Below the pieces are notes generated by a model, which made no database searches, was not told the origin of the DNA, and saw nothing but the letters and a program-made list of their open reading frames with translations. From NCBI RefSeq assembly GCF_001612985.1, contig NZ_BDBM01000005.1:62001-126000 (forward strand): DNA of 64,000 nt, written 5' to 3'. Below are positions 47,677 to 55,565 of the stretch, piece by piece. This DNA is from Nocardia gamkensis NBRC 108242. Lineage in GTDB: Bacteria > Actinomycetota > Actinomycetes > Mycobacteriales > Mycobacteriaceae. A program made the translations under genes and the position numbers. Within the stretch, counting starts at the first letter, position 1; each line of letters starts with the position of its first letter.

Positions 47677-48588
47677 TCAACCCAGCCGAACGCCGCCCAG
47701 CTTGGCCGGATTCGCCAGATCGTAGGCCCCCCAGACCACTCCGTCCCGCACCGTGAAGCCGACCACCCGGGTGGGGTAGCCGGCCCGGCCCTCGGACGCC
47801 GGACGAGCCGCGACCCGCAGCCCCAACTGCCCGTTCACCGACACGAACTCAGAGACCGGCGACGCGTCGTCCAGCCCGTACTTGCGCACCAGACCCAGGT
47901 AGAAACGGGCGATGCGATCCGCGCCGTGCAGGACGTTGATCGCGGTGGCGGTGGTGCCGTTGGCGTCGCCGATCATCACCGCGTCCGGATGCAGCGCCGC
48001 CGCGACGGCGGTCACGTCACCGGAGCTCAGCGCGAGGAGAAAGCGCTGTACGGCGGCCTCGTGCTCGGCATCGGGCACCGGCGGCGGCGTCTGCGTCACC
48101 GCCTTGCGGGCACGGACCGCCAGTTGCCGCGCGGCGTCGGCGGAGATGCCGAGGATGTCGGCGATCTCGTCGAACGGCACCGACAACCCGTCGTGCAGCA
48201 CGAAGGCCACGCGCTGCGGCGGCGTCAGGGTGTCGAGCACGATCAGCGCGGCGAACCGGCACTCCTGCTTACGCACCACTGTTTCCAGCGGGTCGGGCGC
48301 GCTCGACGGCGTGCGAGCGGTGACCACCGGTTCCGGCAGCCACTGGCCCACGTAGCTCTCCCGCCGCGCCGCCGCGCTTCGCAGCCGGTCCAGGCAGATA
48401 CGGCTCACCACGGTGGTCAGCCAAGCCCGCAGGTCATCGATCTCGGACTGGTGCGCGCCCGCCAAGCGCAACCAGCTCTCCTGGACCGCGTCCTCGGCAT
48501 CGCCGACGCTGCCCGTCAGCCGATAGGCGACCGAGAGCAGATGCGCCCGATGTGACTCGAACAGGTCGGAAAGCAGCGCGGCAACCAT
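47677..48588 (-). CDS. ECF41-group RNA polymerase sigma factor (SigJ-like)
   Basis: 303 residues: sigma-2 (about 8-75, LLSVAYRLTGSVGDAEDAVQESWLRL), sigma-4 (about 110-165, TPPQRVAFVLHDGLSVPFDEIADILG) and a C-terminal SnoaL-like domain that replaces an anti-sigma factor in this group. WLPEPVV in the linker and the closing NPAKL are ECF41 hallmarks. The domain's usual DGGGK-type segment reads IGDANGTTAT here. Probably stress-responsive, as SigJ is in mycobacteria; the signal is unknown. Its expected target promoter motif is found 2.6 kb away at 51212-51238. Confidence 0.88.
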   Translation of the reverse strand: MVAALLSDLFESHRAHLLSVAYRLTGSVGDAEDAVQESWLRLAGAHQSEIDDLRAWLTTVVSRICLDRLRSAAARRESYVGQWLPEPVVTARTPSSAPDPLETVVRKQECRFAALIVLDTLTPPQRVAFVLHDGLSVPFDEIADILGISADAARQLAVRARKAVTQTPPPVPDAEHEAAVQRFLLALSSGDVTAVAAALHPDAVMIGDANGTTATAINVLHGADRIARFYLGLVRKYGLDDASPVSEFVSVNGQLGLRVAARPASEGRAGYPTRVVGFTVRDGVVWGAYDLANPAKLGGVRLG

Positions 48589-48688
48589 CGAGGAAGAAGT
48601 CTACGGTCCGGTTCGAAACGTTCCCGCACGGCATCGGCGGCGAGGTGAACCGGGTGATCCGCCGAACCTTTCGTGACAGCATGACGCG

Positions 48689-49300
48689 ATGGACCACCAT
48701 GCGCTGTCGAACGGGACGATCTGGCTGTCGGCCCCGACGACGGACGATATCGACACGATCACCGAGTGCTGCCAAGATCCGGCCATCGCGGAGTGGGTGA
48801 CCATCCCGGTGCCGTACGTCCGGGACAGCGCCGTCACCTTCATCGAGAAGATGGTCGTCCCCGGTTGGGCGGCGCGCAGCCCGATCTGGGCGGTGCGGCC
48901 GCGTGCCGACGGACCGGTGATCGGCACGATCGGCCTCGGCGCGCTCGACGAGAGCGCGGCAGAGATCGGTTTCTGGCTCGCTCCGGCGCAGCGGTCGCGC
49001 GGCCTGATGACGCAGGCGGTGGAGCTGGTGTGCCAGTTCGGGTTCCGCGCCGACGGCTTGGCCCTGGAACGGATCGCCTGGCGCGCGTACGTGGGCAACT
49101 ACGCTTCGGCCGCGGTCGCCCGGCGCGCCGGATTCCGGTACGAGGGAATGTCCCGGCTGGGCAGCGTCCAACGCGGACGACGCCGCGACCACTGGCTCGC
49201 CGCCCGGCTGCGCACCGACCCGCCCGGTCCGGCGGACGACTGGCCCGCCGAGTTCACCCGTGGCGCGACGCCGATCGCGCAGGCGCCCGGCCCCGCGTGA
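48689..49300 (+). CDS. GNAT N-acetyltransferase, RimJ/RimL type
   Basis: 203-residue acetyltransferase of the RimJ/RimL-like GNAT group, often acting on ribosomal protein or peptide N-termini or on small amines. The acetyl-CoA site is EIGFWLAPAQRSRGLMTQAVELVCQFGF (about 92-120) and the conserved ERIAWRAYVGNYASAAVARRAGFRYEG closes the fold. The substrate is unknown. CAGCAT lies six bases before the ATG. Confidence 0.82.
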   Translation: MDHHALSNGTIWLSAPTTDDIDTITECCQDPAIAEWVTIPVPYVRDSAVTFIEKMVVPGWAARSPIWAVRPRADGPVIGTIGLGALDESAAEIGFWLAPAQRSRGLMTQAVELVCQFGFRADGLALERIAWRAYVGNYASAAVARRAGFRYEGMSRLGSVQRGRRRDHWLAARLRTDPPGPADDWPAEFTRGATPIAQAPGPA

Positions 49301-49373
49301 GCGACCGCCGCGCGCAACCTCCGCTGTCCACGCCGGTCATGCCGTGCGCGCGGCCCCGTCGGCTCGCGCCGAG

Positions 49374-50465
49374 TCAGCTCTCGCGGCGCTGCCGCACCGC
49401 CTCGGCCAGGCGGTCCAGCTGGCTCGCGGTGGTTTCCCAGTCCAGGCAGGCATCGGTGATCGACTGCCCGTAGGCGAGCTCGTCGGCGTGGCCGAGGGTG
49501 AGGTCTTGGCGTCCTGCGACCAGGAAGCTCTCCAGCATGACGCCGACGACCGCGGTCTCGCCCGCCGCCAGCCGCCGCGCGATGTCGGTGACCACGTCGA
49601 CCTGCTTGTTGTGGTCCTTGTTGCTGTTGCCGTGGCTGGCGTCCACCACGATCCGCTCCGGCAACGACGCCTTCTCCAGCCGCAGGCACGCCTCGGCGAC
49701 CGAAGCCGCGTCGTAGTTCGGTCCGTTGCTGCCGCCGCGCAGGATCACGTGGCAGTCCGGGTTGCCGGTGGTGCGGATGAGCGCGGAACGACCGTCGAGG
49801 TCGGTGCCGGGGAAGACGTGGCTGGCCGCCGCGGCGCGCACACCGTCCACCGCCACCTGGACGTCGCCATCGGTGCCGTTCTTGATCCCGACCGGCATCG
49901 ACAACGCACTGCTGAGCTGGCGGTGCACCTGGCTGGCCGCGGTGCGCGCGCCGATCGCGCCGTAGGACACCAGATCCGCGATGTACTGCGGAGTGATCGG
50001 GTCCAGGAACTCACAGGCCACCGGAAGGCCGAGGGCGGTGATGTCGACCAGCAGCTTGCGGCCGAAGCCGAGTCCGGTGTTGACGTCGAACGAGCCGTCC
50101 AGATGCGGGTCGTTGATCAGGCCCTTCCAGCCCAGGCTGGTGCGCGGCTTCTCGAAGTAGACCCGCATCACCACATGCAAGCGGTCGCCGAGTTCGGCGG
50201 CCTTCGCCGCCAGACGGCGCGCGTAGTCGAGCGCTGCGGCGGGGTCGTGCACGGAACACGGGCCGACGATCACCATCAAGCGATCATCCGCACCGTTCAG
50301 CACGTCGACGGTGGCTTTGCGCCCCGCGCGGACGGTGTCGGCGAGGGCATCGGTGATCGGATGCACGCGCCGCACCTCCGCGGGCGAACGCAGCGGGCTG
50401 ACGTTCAGGGTGCGTTGATCATCCAGATCGGAATGCCGTGCGTCGACGTCGGCTGCGGTTGTCAT
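49374..50465 (-). CDS. DAHP synthase (3-deoxy-7-phosphoheptulonate synthase, type I)
   Basis: 363-residue type I (AroF/G/H-like) DAHP synthase that condenses phosphoenolpyruvate and erythrose 4-phosphate, the first step of aromatic amino acid synthesis. IVGPCSVHD, MRVYFEKPRTSLGWKGLINDP, VACEFLDPITPQY, SYGAIGARTAASQVHRQ, GIKNGTDG, LRGG and DASHGNSNKDH are all intact; metal ligands Cys, His, Glu and Asp are present. The ATG at 50465 is preceded by AAAAGGA, which lies in the loop of a hairpin. A leader peptide gene and two hairpins precede it, see 50468-50657. Confidence 0.93.
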   Translation of the reverse strand: MTTAADVDARHSDLDDQRTLNVSPLRSPAEVRRVHPITDALADTVRAGRKATVDVLNGADDRLMVIVGPCSVHDPAAALDYARRLAAKAAELGDRLHVVMRVYFEKPRTSLGWKGLINDPHLDGSFDVNTGLGFGRKLLVDITALGLPVACEFLDPITPQYIADLVSYGAIGARTAASQVHRQLSSALSMPVGIKNGTDGDVQVAVDGVRAAAASHVFPGTDLDGRSALIRTTGNPDCHVILRGGSNGPNYDAASVAEACLRLEKASLPERIVVDASHGNSNKDHNKQVDVVTDIARRLAAGETAVVGVMLESFLVAGRQDLTLGHADELAYGQSITDACLDWETTASQLDRLAEAVRQRRES

Positions 50466-50467
50466 GT

Positions 50468-50535
50468 CGTGGGTTCCTTTTCTCGGGGCCGACCCACGGA
50501 CGAGAATCCCGTCGAGCCGGTCCATCGTCCGGCTC
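50468..50535 (-). promoter_or_regulatory. Leader hairpins before DAHP synthase
   Basis: On the transcribed minus strand two stems lie between the leader peptide and the ATG: GAGCCGG (50535-50529) with CCGGCTC (50520-50514), then CGTGGGT (50498-50492) with ACCCACG (50474-50468). The second encloses the AAAAGGA ribosome site in its loop and could limit its use. Together with the aromatic leader peptide, this suggests control by ribosome stalling. Confidence 0.55.
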
Positions 50536-50549
50536 GGGGTGGAAGTTCG

Positions 50550-50621
50550 TCAGCGCATGTGGTTGCCGCAGACCAGCCCACCCGGGGCCGGCTTGCTAAA
50601 CCAGAAATACACGCGCTGCAC
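50550..50621 (-). CDS. Aromatic-rich leader peptide of DAHP synthase
   Basis: A 23-codon frame (GTG 50621 to TGA 50550) encodes VQRVYFWFSKPAPGG... followed by LVCGNHMR. Tyr, Phe, Trp and Phe are consecutive, which is very unlikely by chance in GC-rich DNA and covers all three aromatic end products of the pathway. It ends 84 bp before the DAHP synthase start. The promoter hexamers stand just upstream (TTCACC 50657-50652, TACTGT 50634-50629) and would start the mRNA at or near the GTG, so the peptide may be leaderless. A GTG at 50630 is a second possible start. It most resembles amino-acid-operon leader peptides; I do not know a named family for it. Confidence 0.75.
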   Translation of the reverse strand: MQRVYFWFSKPAPGGLVCGNHMR

Positions 50622-50628
50622 GTCCGGC

Positions 50629-50657
50629 ACAGTACCATCCGACAACCGATCGGTGAA
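50629..50657 (-). promoter_or_regulatory. Promoter of the leader/DAHP synthase unit
   Basis: TTCACC (50657-50652) and TACTGT (50634-50629) are separated by 17 bp and match sigma-A -35/-10 elements. The expected +1 lies about seven bases after the -10, at the leader peptide GTG. Confidence 0.6.
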
Positions 50658-50700
50658 CGAGGTTGTTAGATATGCCACGGTGCAGGTGGTCGGCGCGGAG

Positions 50701-51171
50701 TCACCCCCACTGGCCCGGGACGTAACTCCCCGCGGGAGTGCGCGCGATGACGTTCATCCGGTTCCAGGCGTTGATCATCGCGATGGCGGCGATGAGTGCG
50801 GCGATCTGGTCGTCGTCGTAGTGCTTGCGCACTTCCTGCCACACCTCGTCGCTGACCGCGCGACCGTCGCCGATCCGGGTGGCCTCCTCGGTGAGCGCCA
50901 GTGCGGCCCGCTCGGCGTCGGTGAAGACGGTGGCCTCGTGCCACGCGGCGATCAGATTGAGCCGCACCGAGGTCTCGCCCGCGTGCGCGGCGTCCTTGGT
51001 GTGCATATCGGTGCAGTAGCCGCAGCCGTTGATCTGGCTGGCCCGAATCTTCACCAATTCATAGGTCGCGGCATCCAGGGTGGAGTCGTTGATCACCTTG
51101 GAGGCCATGGTGAGTCGCTTGATGAAGCTGCCGCCGACCGGGTTGGAGAAGAGTTCGAAGCGCTGTTCCAT
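50701..51171 (-). CDS. Carboxymuconolactone decarboxylase / AhpD-like protein
   Basis: 156 residues. The AhpD-like core has the redox pair C50 and C53 and H57 in NGCGYCTDMHTKDA, which in AhpD carries peroxidase-coupled thiol activity. The overall fit is to the carboxymuconolactone decarboxylase (CMD) family paired with ECF41 sigma factors. A near-perfect ECF41-type promoter precedes it (51212-51238), so it is the probable target of the sigma factor at 47677. Exact reaction unknown; reduction of stress-formed peroxides is plausible. Confidence 0.85.
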   Translation of the reverse strand: MEQRFELFSNPVGGSFIKRLTMASKVINDSTLDAATYELVKIRASQINGCGYCTDMHTKDAAHAGETSVRLNLIAAWHEATVFTDAERAALALTEEATRIGDGRAVSDEVWQEVRKHYDDDQIAALIAAIAMINAWNRMNVIARTPAGSYVPGQWG

Positions 51172-51211
51172 GATGTCCGTCCTTTGCCGTTCCTTGCGGG
51201 TACATCAAGAG

Positions 51212-51238
51212 GACGGCGCGGAGCGGCGGAGTGTGACA
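51212..51238 (-). promoter_or_regulatory. ECF41-type promoter (TGTCACA-N16-CGTC)
   Basis: On the minus strand TGTCACA (51238-51232) is followed by exactly 16 bp and CGTC (51215-51212), matching the published ECF41 consensus of a TGTCACA -35 element and a CGTC -10 element. It lies 41 bp upstream of the CMD-family gene start. Confidence 0.75.
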
Positions 51239-51285
51239 ACCGGCGGTGAGACCTGGATCACATTGCCTGGAAGGCCGGGGGGCGC

Positions 51286-52164
51286 TTATCGGGTGAAGGC
51301 GTAGGTGACTCCGGTCAGCTTCTCCGACAGCTGCCACAAATCGGCCGCGACCTTCTCGTCCTTGGACGCTTTCGACGATCCGGAAGGCCCCGGATATCCA
51401 CGCATCCCGCCGAATCCGACCGGGCCGTAGTAGCCGCCGGGCTCGACGTCGGTGGTCGCGGCGTACAACGTCGGCAGCGCGCCCATCGCGGCGCTCTGCG
51501 CGAATACCTGGTTGCCCAGCGACATCACCCGGTCCATGAACGACTCGGTGTGCGACTGCAACTCGGTGGACGCGTAGCCGGGATGCGCGGCGACCGAGAC
51601 CTTCGACGAGCCCGCCGCGGTCAATCTGCGCTGCAACTCGCGAGCGAACATCAGGTTGGCGAGCTTGGCCTGCCCGTAGGCGGCCCACCGCTGATACTTG
51701 CGCCGCTCCCAGTTGAGATCGTCCAGGTCGATCTTGCCGACCTGATGCGCACCGCTTGAGACGGTGACGATCCGGTCCGAGATCTTGCCCAGCAGTAGCC
51801 CGGTGAGCGCGAAGTGGCCGAGATGATTTGTGCCGACCTGTTTCTCGAATCCATCGGCGGTGCGACCTTCGGGCACGGCCATCACGCCCGCGTTGTTGAT
51901 CAGGACATCGGCCCCGTCGACGCCCTCGGCGAACGCCCGGACCGACGCGAGATCGGCCAGATCCAGCTCGCGTACCTGCGCCTGGTCACCCAACTCGGCG
52001 GCCACGCGCTCCCCTTTGGTCACATTCCGGCAGGCGAGCACCACCTCCCCGCCCGCCGCGGCCAGCGCGCGCACCGTCTCGGCCCCCAGGCCACTGTTGG
52101 CCCCTGTCACGATGAACTTCCGACCGCTCTGGTCGGGGATGTTCGAGGTGTCCCACCTGGTCAT
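51286..52164 (-). CDS. SDR-family oxidoreductase
   Basis: 292-residue short-chain dehydrogenase/reductase. The Rossmann motif TGANSGLG (about 20-27), NNAG, catalytic Ser in VTVSSGAHQ and Tyr/Lys in YGQAKLAN are intact. It resembles the WW-domain oxidoreductase/retinol-dehydrogenase-like group; the substrate is unknown. ATG at 52164 has TAGACT seven bases upstream, so the longer frame to 52242 is rejected. No CMD-type promoter motif is seen here. Confidence 0.88.
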   Translation of the reverse strand: MTRWDTSNIPDQSGRKFIVTGANSGLGAETVRALAAAGGEVVLACRNVTKGERVAAELGDQAQVRELDLADLASVRAFAEGVDGADVLINNAGVMAVPEGRTADGFEKQVGTNHLGHFALTGLLLGKISDRIVTVSSGAHQVGKIDLDDLNWERRKYQRWAAYGQAKLANLMFARELQRRLTAAGSSKVSVAAHPGYASTELQSHTESFMDRVMSLGNQVFAQSAAMGALPTLYAATTDVEPGGYYGPVGFGGMRGYPGPSGSSKASKDEKVAADLWQLSEKLTGVTYAFTR

Positions 52165-52242
52165 GCCGGAAAGTCTAGTGCGCGGCGGCACCGGGCGGCA
52201 GAGTCGAACACGCCCGGGCCGGTCGGAGCGTCGCCATTTCAA

Positions 52243-52261
52243 GTAGGGTTGCCTAACCTAC
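52243..52261. promoter_or_regulatory. Iron box (IdeR/DtxR) upstream of the salicylate-AMP ligase
   Basis: GTAGGGTTGCCTAACCTAC matches 15 of 19 positions of the IdeR/DtxR consensus TTAGGTTAG-S-CTAACCTAA. It is 38 bp before the gene start, so iron should repress this siderophore gene. Confidence 0.8.
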
Positions 52262-52298
52262 ATCAGGAAACCCTGGCTTGATTCTTGTGAGGCAGACC

Positions 52299-53915
52299 GT
52301 GACTTCCATACCGACCGAGTCCGCGCATCGCGACGGCTACGTACCTTTCCCGGCGGACAAGGCCGAGCAGTACCGAGCCGCGGGCTACTGGGCCGGTCGC
52401 CCGCTCGGGGACCTCTTGCGGGCGACCGCGCACCGGCATCCACAGCGTCCCGCGCTGCTCGACCCGCGGGGCTCACGCAGCTACGCCGACATCGACGCCG
52501 CCGCGGACCGGATGGCCCACGGATTGCTCGCGCTCGGCATCGCCCCCGGCGACCGCGTGGTGGTCCAGCTGCCGAACGTGCCCGAGTTCCTGACCGTGCT
52601 GTTCGGCCTGCTGCGCGCCGGGATCATTCCCGTGTTGAGCCTGCCCGCCCATCGACGGGCCGAAATCGAGCACCTGGCACGGACTTCCGACTCGGTCGGC
52701 TACATCGTCGCCGACCGGGCGGGCGATTTCGATTACCGGGACTTGGCGTCGACCGTGCGAGACGCGGTGCCGTCACTGCGCCACGTCCTGGTACTCGGCG
52801 ATCCGGGGCCGTTCACCGACCTCACCTCGATACCGCGTGCCGGCGGCGAACTGCCCGAGATCGATCCGGGTGACATCGCCTTGATGCTGGTCTCCGGCGG
52901 CACCACCGGTCTGCCGAAGCTGATCGCGCGCACGCACGACGACTATCTCTACAACGCCACCGCCAGCGCCGAACTGTGCGAACTCAGCGAGCGGGACGTG
53001 TACCTCGCGACCCTGCCCGCCGCGCACAACTTCCCCCTGGCCTGCCCCGGGATTCTCGGCACCGTCGGGGTCGGTGGCGCGGTCGCCTTCGTCAGCGACC
53101 CGAGCCCGGAGAACGCGTTCGCCGCGATCGAGCGGCACCGGGTCACGGTCACCGCCGTCGTGCCGCCGCTGGCCCAGCTCTGGTGCGCGGCCACCGAATG
53201 GGAAGAGGCCGACCTGACTTCGCTGCGCCTGCTCCAAGTGGGCGGCGCGCGTCTGGCCGAGGTCAACGCCAAGGAAGTGACCGCGGCGCTGGGCGCGACC
53301 TTGCAGCAAGTGTTCGGCATGGCCGAGGGCCTGCTCAACTACACCCGGCTCGACGATCCCGCCGAACTGCTGCACACCAGCCAGGGCCGTCCGCTCTCCC
53401 CCGCCGACGAGATCCGCGTGGTGGACGGCGACGGCAACGACGTGGCGCCCGGCGCCGAGGGCGAACTGCTGACCAGGGGTCCGTACACGATCCGCGGCTA
53501 CTACCGCGCACCCGAGCACAACGCGCGCGCGTTCACCCCGGACGGCTTCTATCGCAGCGGCGACCTGGTCCGCCGCCTGCCCAGCGGGCATCTCGTGGTG
53601 TCCGGCCGGATCAAGGACGTGATCAACCGCGGCGGCGAGAACGTTTCCTGCGACGAACTCGAGGAGCACCTGCTCGCCCATCCCGCCGTCCGGCACGCCG
53701 CCGCCGTCGGGCTGCCGGACGCGGCGCTGGGCGAAAAAGTCTGCGCCGTCTTGGTCGTCGACGGCGAGATGCCCACGCTTGCCGAGATCAAGACCTTCCT
53801 GACCGCGCGCGGGCTGGCCACCTACAAGCTGCCGGACGTGCTGCGCCGCAGCGACGAATTGCCGATCACCGCGGTGGGCAAGATCGACAAGAAGGCATTG
53901 CGCGCCGAGCTGTAG
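52299..53915 (+). CDS. nbtT: Salicylate/2,3-dihydroxybenzoate-AMP ligase
   Basis: 538-residue stand-alone adenylation enzyme of the MbtA/EntE/DhbE group that activates an aryl acid for siderophore assembly. A3 LMLVSGGTTGLPKLIART, A5 LQQVFGMAEGLLNYTRLD, A7 YRSGDLVRRL, A8 GRIKDVINRGGENVSCDELEEHLL and A10 PITAVGKIDKK are intact. With the salicylate synthase gene facing it, salicylate (for nocobactin) is the likely substrate; the symbol follows the N. farcinica naming. GTG at 52299 was chosen for GAGG at 52289-52292; in-frame GTG 52287 and TTG 52278 are alternatives. Confidence 0.9.
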   Translation: MTSIPTESAHRDGYVPFPADKAEQYRAAGYWAGRPLGDLLRATAHRHPQRPALLDPRGSRSYADIDAAADRMAHGLLALGIAPGDRVVVQLPNVPEFLTVLFGLLRAGIIPVLSLPAHRRAEIEHLARTSDSVGYIVADRAGDFDYRDLASTVRDAVPSLRHVLVLGDPGPFTDLTSIPRAGGELPEIDPGDIALMLVSGGTTGLPKLIARTHDDYLYNATASAELCELSERDVYLATLPAAHNFPLACPGILGTVGVGGAVAFVSDPSPENAFAAIERHRVTVTAVVPPLAQLWCAATEWEEADLTSLRLLQVGGARLAEVNAKEVTAALGATLQQVFGMAEGLLNYTRLDDPAELLHTSQGRPLSPADEIRVVDGDGNDVAPGAEGELLTRGPYTIRGYYRAPEHNARAFTPDGFYRSGDLVRRLPSGHLVVSGRIKDVINRGGENVSCDELEEHLLAHPAVRHAAAVGLPDAALGEKVCAVLVVDGEMPTLAEIKTFLTARGLATYKLPDVLRRSDELPITAVGKIDKKALRAEL

Positions 53916-53931
53916 CACTGCTGGCAGACCG

Positions 53932-53963
53932 ACGGGCAACGCATCATCCGGTGCGCTGCCCGT
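53932..53963. terminator. Bidirectional terminator between the siderophore genes
   Basis: ACGGGCAACGCA (53932-53943) pairs with TGCGCTGCCCGT (53952-53963) with one mismatch, around an 8-base loop. It separates two convergent genes. Confidence 0.65.
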
Positions 53964-53973
53964 TCGCCTTCCA

Positions 53974-55284
53974 CTACGCCTTGACGACGTAGGGCGCGAT
54001 ACTGCCCAGCTTCTCGCAGGTCTCCTCGAACTCGCGCTCCGGCCGCGACTGGCCGACGATGCCCGCGCCCGCGCGCAGCCAAGCACCCTCGGCGTTCTGG
54101 TACACCGCGCGCAACACGAGGGTCGCCTCCATCGCGCCGGTCGGCGAAACGGTCACCACCGCACCGGAATACAGCCCGCGCGGGTCGTGATCGAGCCGGA
54201 ACACCGAGTCGACGCCCGCGCGCTTGGGAATCCCCGAGGCGGTCACCGACGGGAACAGCACCTCCAGCGCGTCCCAGCTGGACCGGCCGGCCGCCAGCCG
54301 TCCACGCACCGTGGACGCCAGATGCTGCACACTGCCCCGCTCGCGCACGGCCATGAAATCCGATACCGCGGGCGTGCCGGGATCCGCGACGGCCGCGATC
54401 TCCGCGAACGAGGTCTGCACCGAGATCGCGTGCTCGACGATCTCTTTCGGGTCGGTCACCAGGTCGGCCCTGGCCGCGAGATCGGCCGCGGACCCACGCC
54501 CGAAGGCCCGGGTACCCGCCAGCGGTTCGGTGGTCACCACCCGGTCGTCGTCCACCGACGCGACCAGTTCGGGGCTGAAGCCCGCCGCCTCCAGGCCGCC
54601 GAGCCGCAGCAGGAACGAGCGCGCGGGCGTGTTGTGCGCGCGCCCGAGGCGATAGGTGGCCGGAACGTCCACGGTGAACGGCAGATCGACCTTCCTGGAC
54701 AGGATGACCTTCTGATACCGCCCGGCCTGGATCTCGCCGACCGCCTCGGCCACCCTGCCCCGGTAGCCGGTCGGATCGATGCGGATGTCGGCCGGCTGCG
54801 CCTGCGGCAGTTCGGTGTTCTGCGACTGCGCGATCAGGTCGTGGATGTCGCCGGTCTCCGTCGGCGTCGCACCCGATATCCGCACGCCGGATTCGCCCAC
54901 CCGCACCTCGATTCGGGGAATCATCAGGTGCGCGATCGCGGTGCGCGGGTCCAAGTGCTCGGTGGCGTCGAGCGCCCACGCGCAGAACTCGAATCCGATC
55001 CAGCCGTAGGCGTTGCGCCCGTCGAGGGGAAGCGCGCCGAGCGCGCGGTCGATCACGCCCGCCGGATTGCCTTCCCACCGGCTTGTCGTGGTCCGTCCCT
55101 CCCAGGTGACGCGAAGCTCCCGCACATCCAGTTCGACACTGCCGATCGGATCGGCGGCGAACACCCACTCCCCCGGACGCTCGTACATCACGTACTCGCC
55201 GAACCGGTCCGCCCCCGCCAGCCGGGACATCGCTGCCGCCGGATCGGTCACATACTCAACCCGCAGGCGTTCCGTGGTCGACAA
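53974..55284 (-). CDS. nbtS: Salicylate synthase (MbtI/Irp9-like)
   Basis: 436-residue chorismate-binding enzyme that converts chorismate to salicylate via isochorismate. ATTEPLAGTRAFGRG-type sequence (TTEPLAGTRAFGRG), FPSVTASGIPKRA, GLYSGAVV, and the closing RAGAGIVGQSRPEREFEETCEKL are the MST-family signatures, with the last closest to MbtI. It provides the aryl cap for the salicylate-AMP ligase next door. TTG start (55284) after GGAGG. An iron box lies 38 bp upstream. Confidence 0.88.
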   Translation of the reverse strand: MSTTERLRVEYVTDPAAAMSRLAGADRFGEYVMYERPGEWVFAADPIGSVELDVRELRVTWEGRTTTSRWEGNPAGVIDRALGALPLDGRNAYGWIGFEFCAWALDATEHLDPRTAIAHLMIPRIEVRVGESGVRISGATPTETGDIHDLIAQSQNTELPQAQPADIRIDPTGYRGRVAEAVGEIQAGRYQKVILSRKVDLPFTVDVPATYRLGRAHNTPARSFLLRLGGLEAAGFSPELVASVDDDRVVTTEPLAGTRAFGRGSAADLAARADLVTDPKEIVEHAISVQTSFAEIAAVADPGTPAVSDFMAVRERGSVQHLASTVRGRLAAGRSSWDALEVLFPSVTASGIPKRAGVDSVFRLDHDPRGLYSGAVVTVSPTGAMEATLVLRAVYQNAEGAWLRAGAGIVGQSRPEREFEETCEKLGSIAPYVVKA

Positions 55285-55322
55285 CGATCCTCCAAAGGTA
55301 AACCTGGCCTAACTTGTGCAGG

Positions 55323-55341
55323 TAAGGTTAGCATTACCTCC
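55323..55341. promoter_or_regulatory. Iron box (IdeR/DtxR) upstream of salicylate synthase
   Basis: TAAGGTTAGCATTACCTCC matches 14 of 19 positions of the IdeR/DtxR consensus. It lies 38 bp upstream of the synthase start; a second weaker half-site (CCTAACTT) overlaps the region closer to the gene. Confidence 0.65.
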
Positions 55342-55565
55342 CTCGCCGTGCGGGTATGCTCGCGGCCACAGCCCGGACGGTGACGATCACTCGAGGGCGG
55401 AGGTCGCCGTACCGCAAGTACTTTCGCCGTGCCCGCCCCGCATCCCGTTCGACGATCACGCCATCCGTGCCCGCCGAACCGAACTCGACGCGCCGACTGC
55501 CTGCGGGGAACGCACTCGCCGGGATTGAATAGTGGAGAGCGTCACCTGCGGAGGGAAGAACATCG

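Noticed and set aside
51232..51271. A CRP-like TGTGA ... TCACA pair before the CMD gene
   Set aside because: The closest pairing has an 8-bp rather than 6-bp spacer (GGTGA-GACCTGGA-TCACA); the left TGTGACA belongs to the ECF41 promoter.
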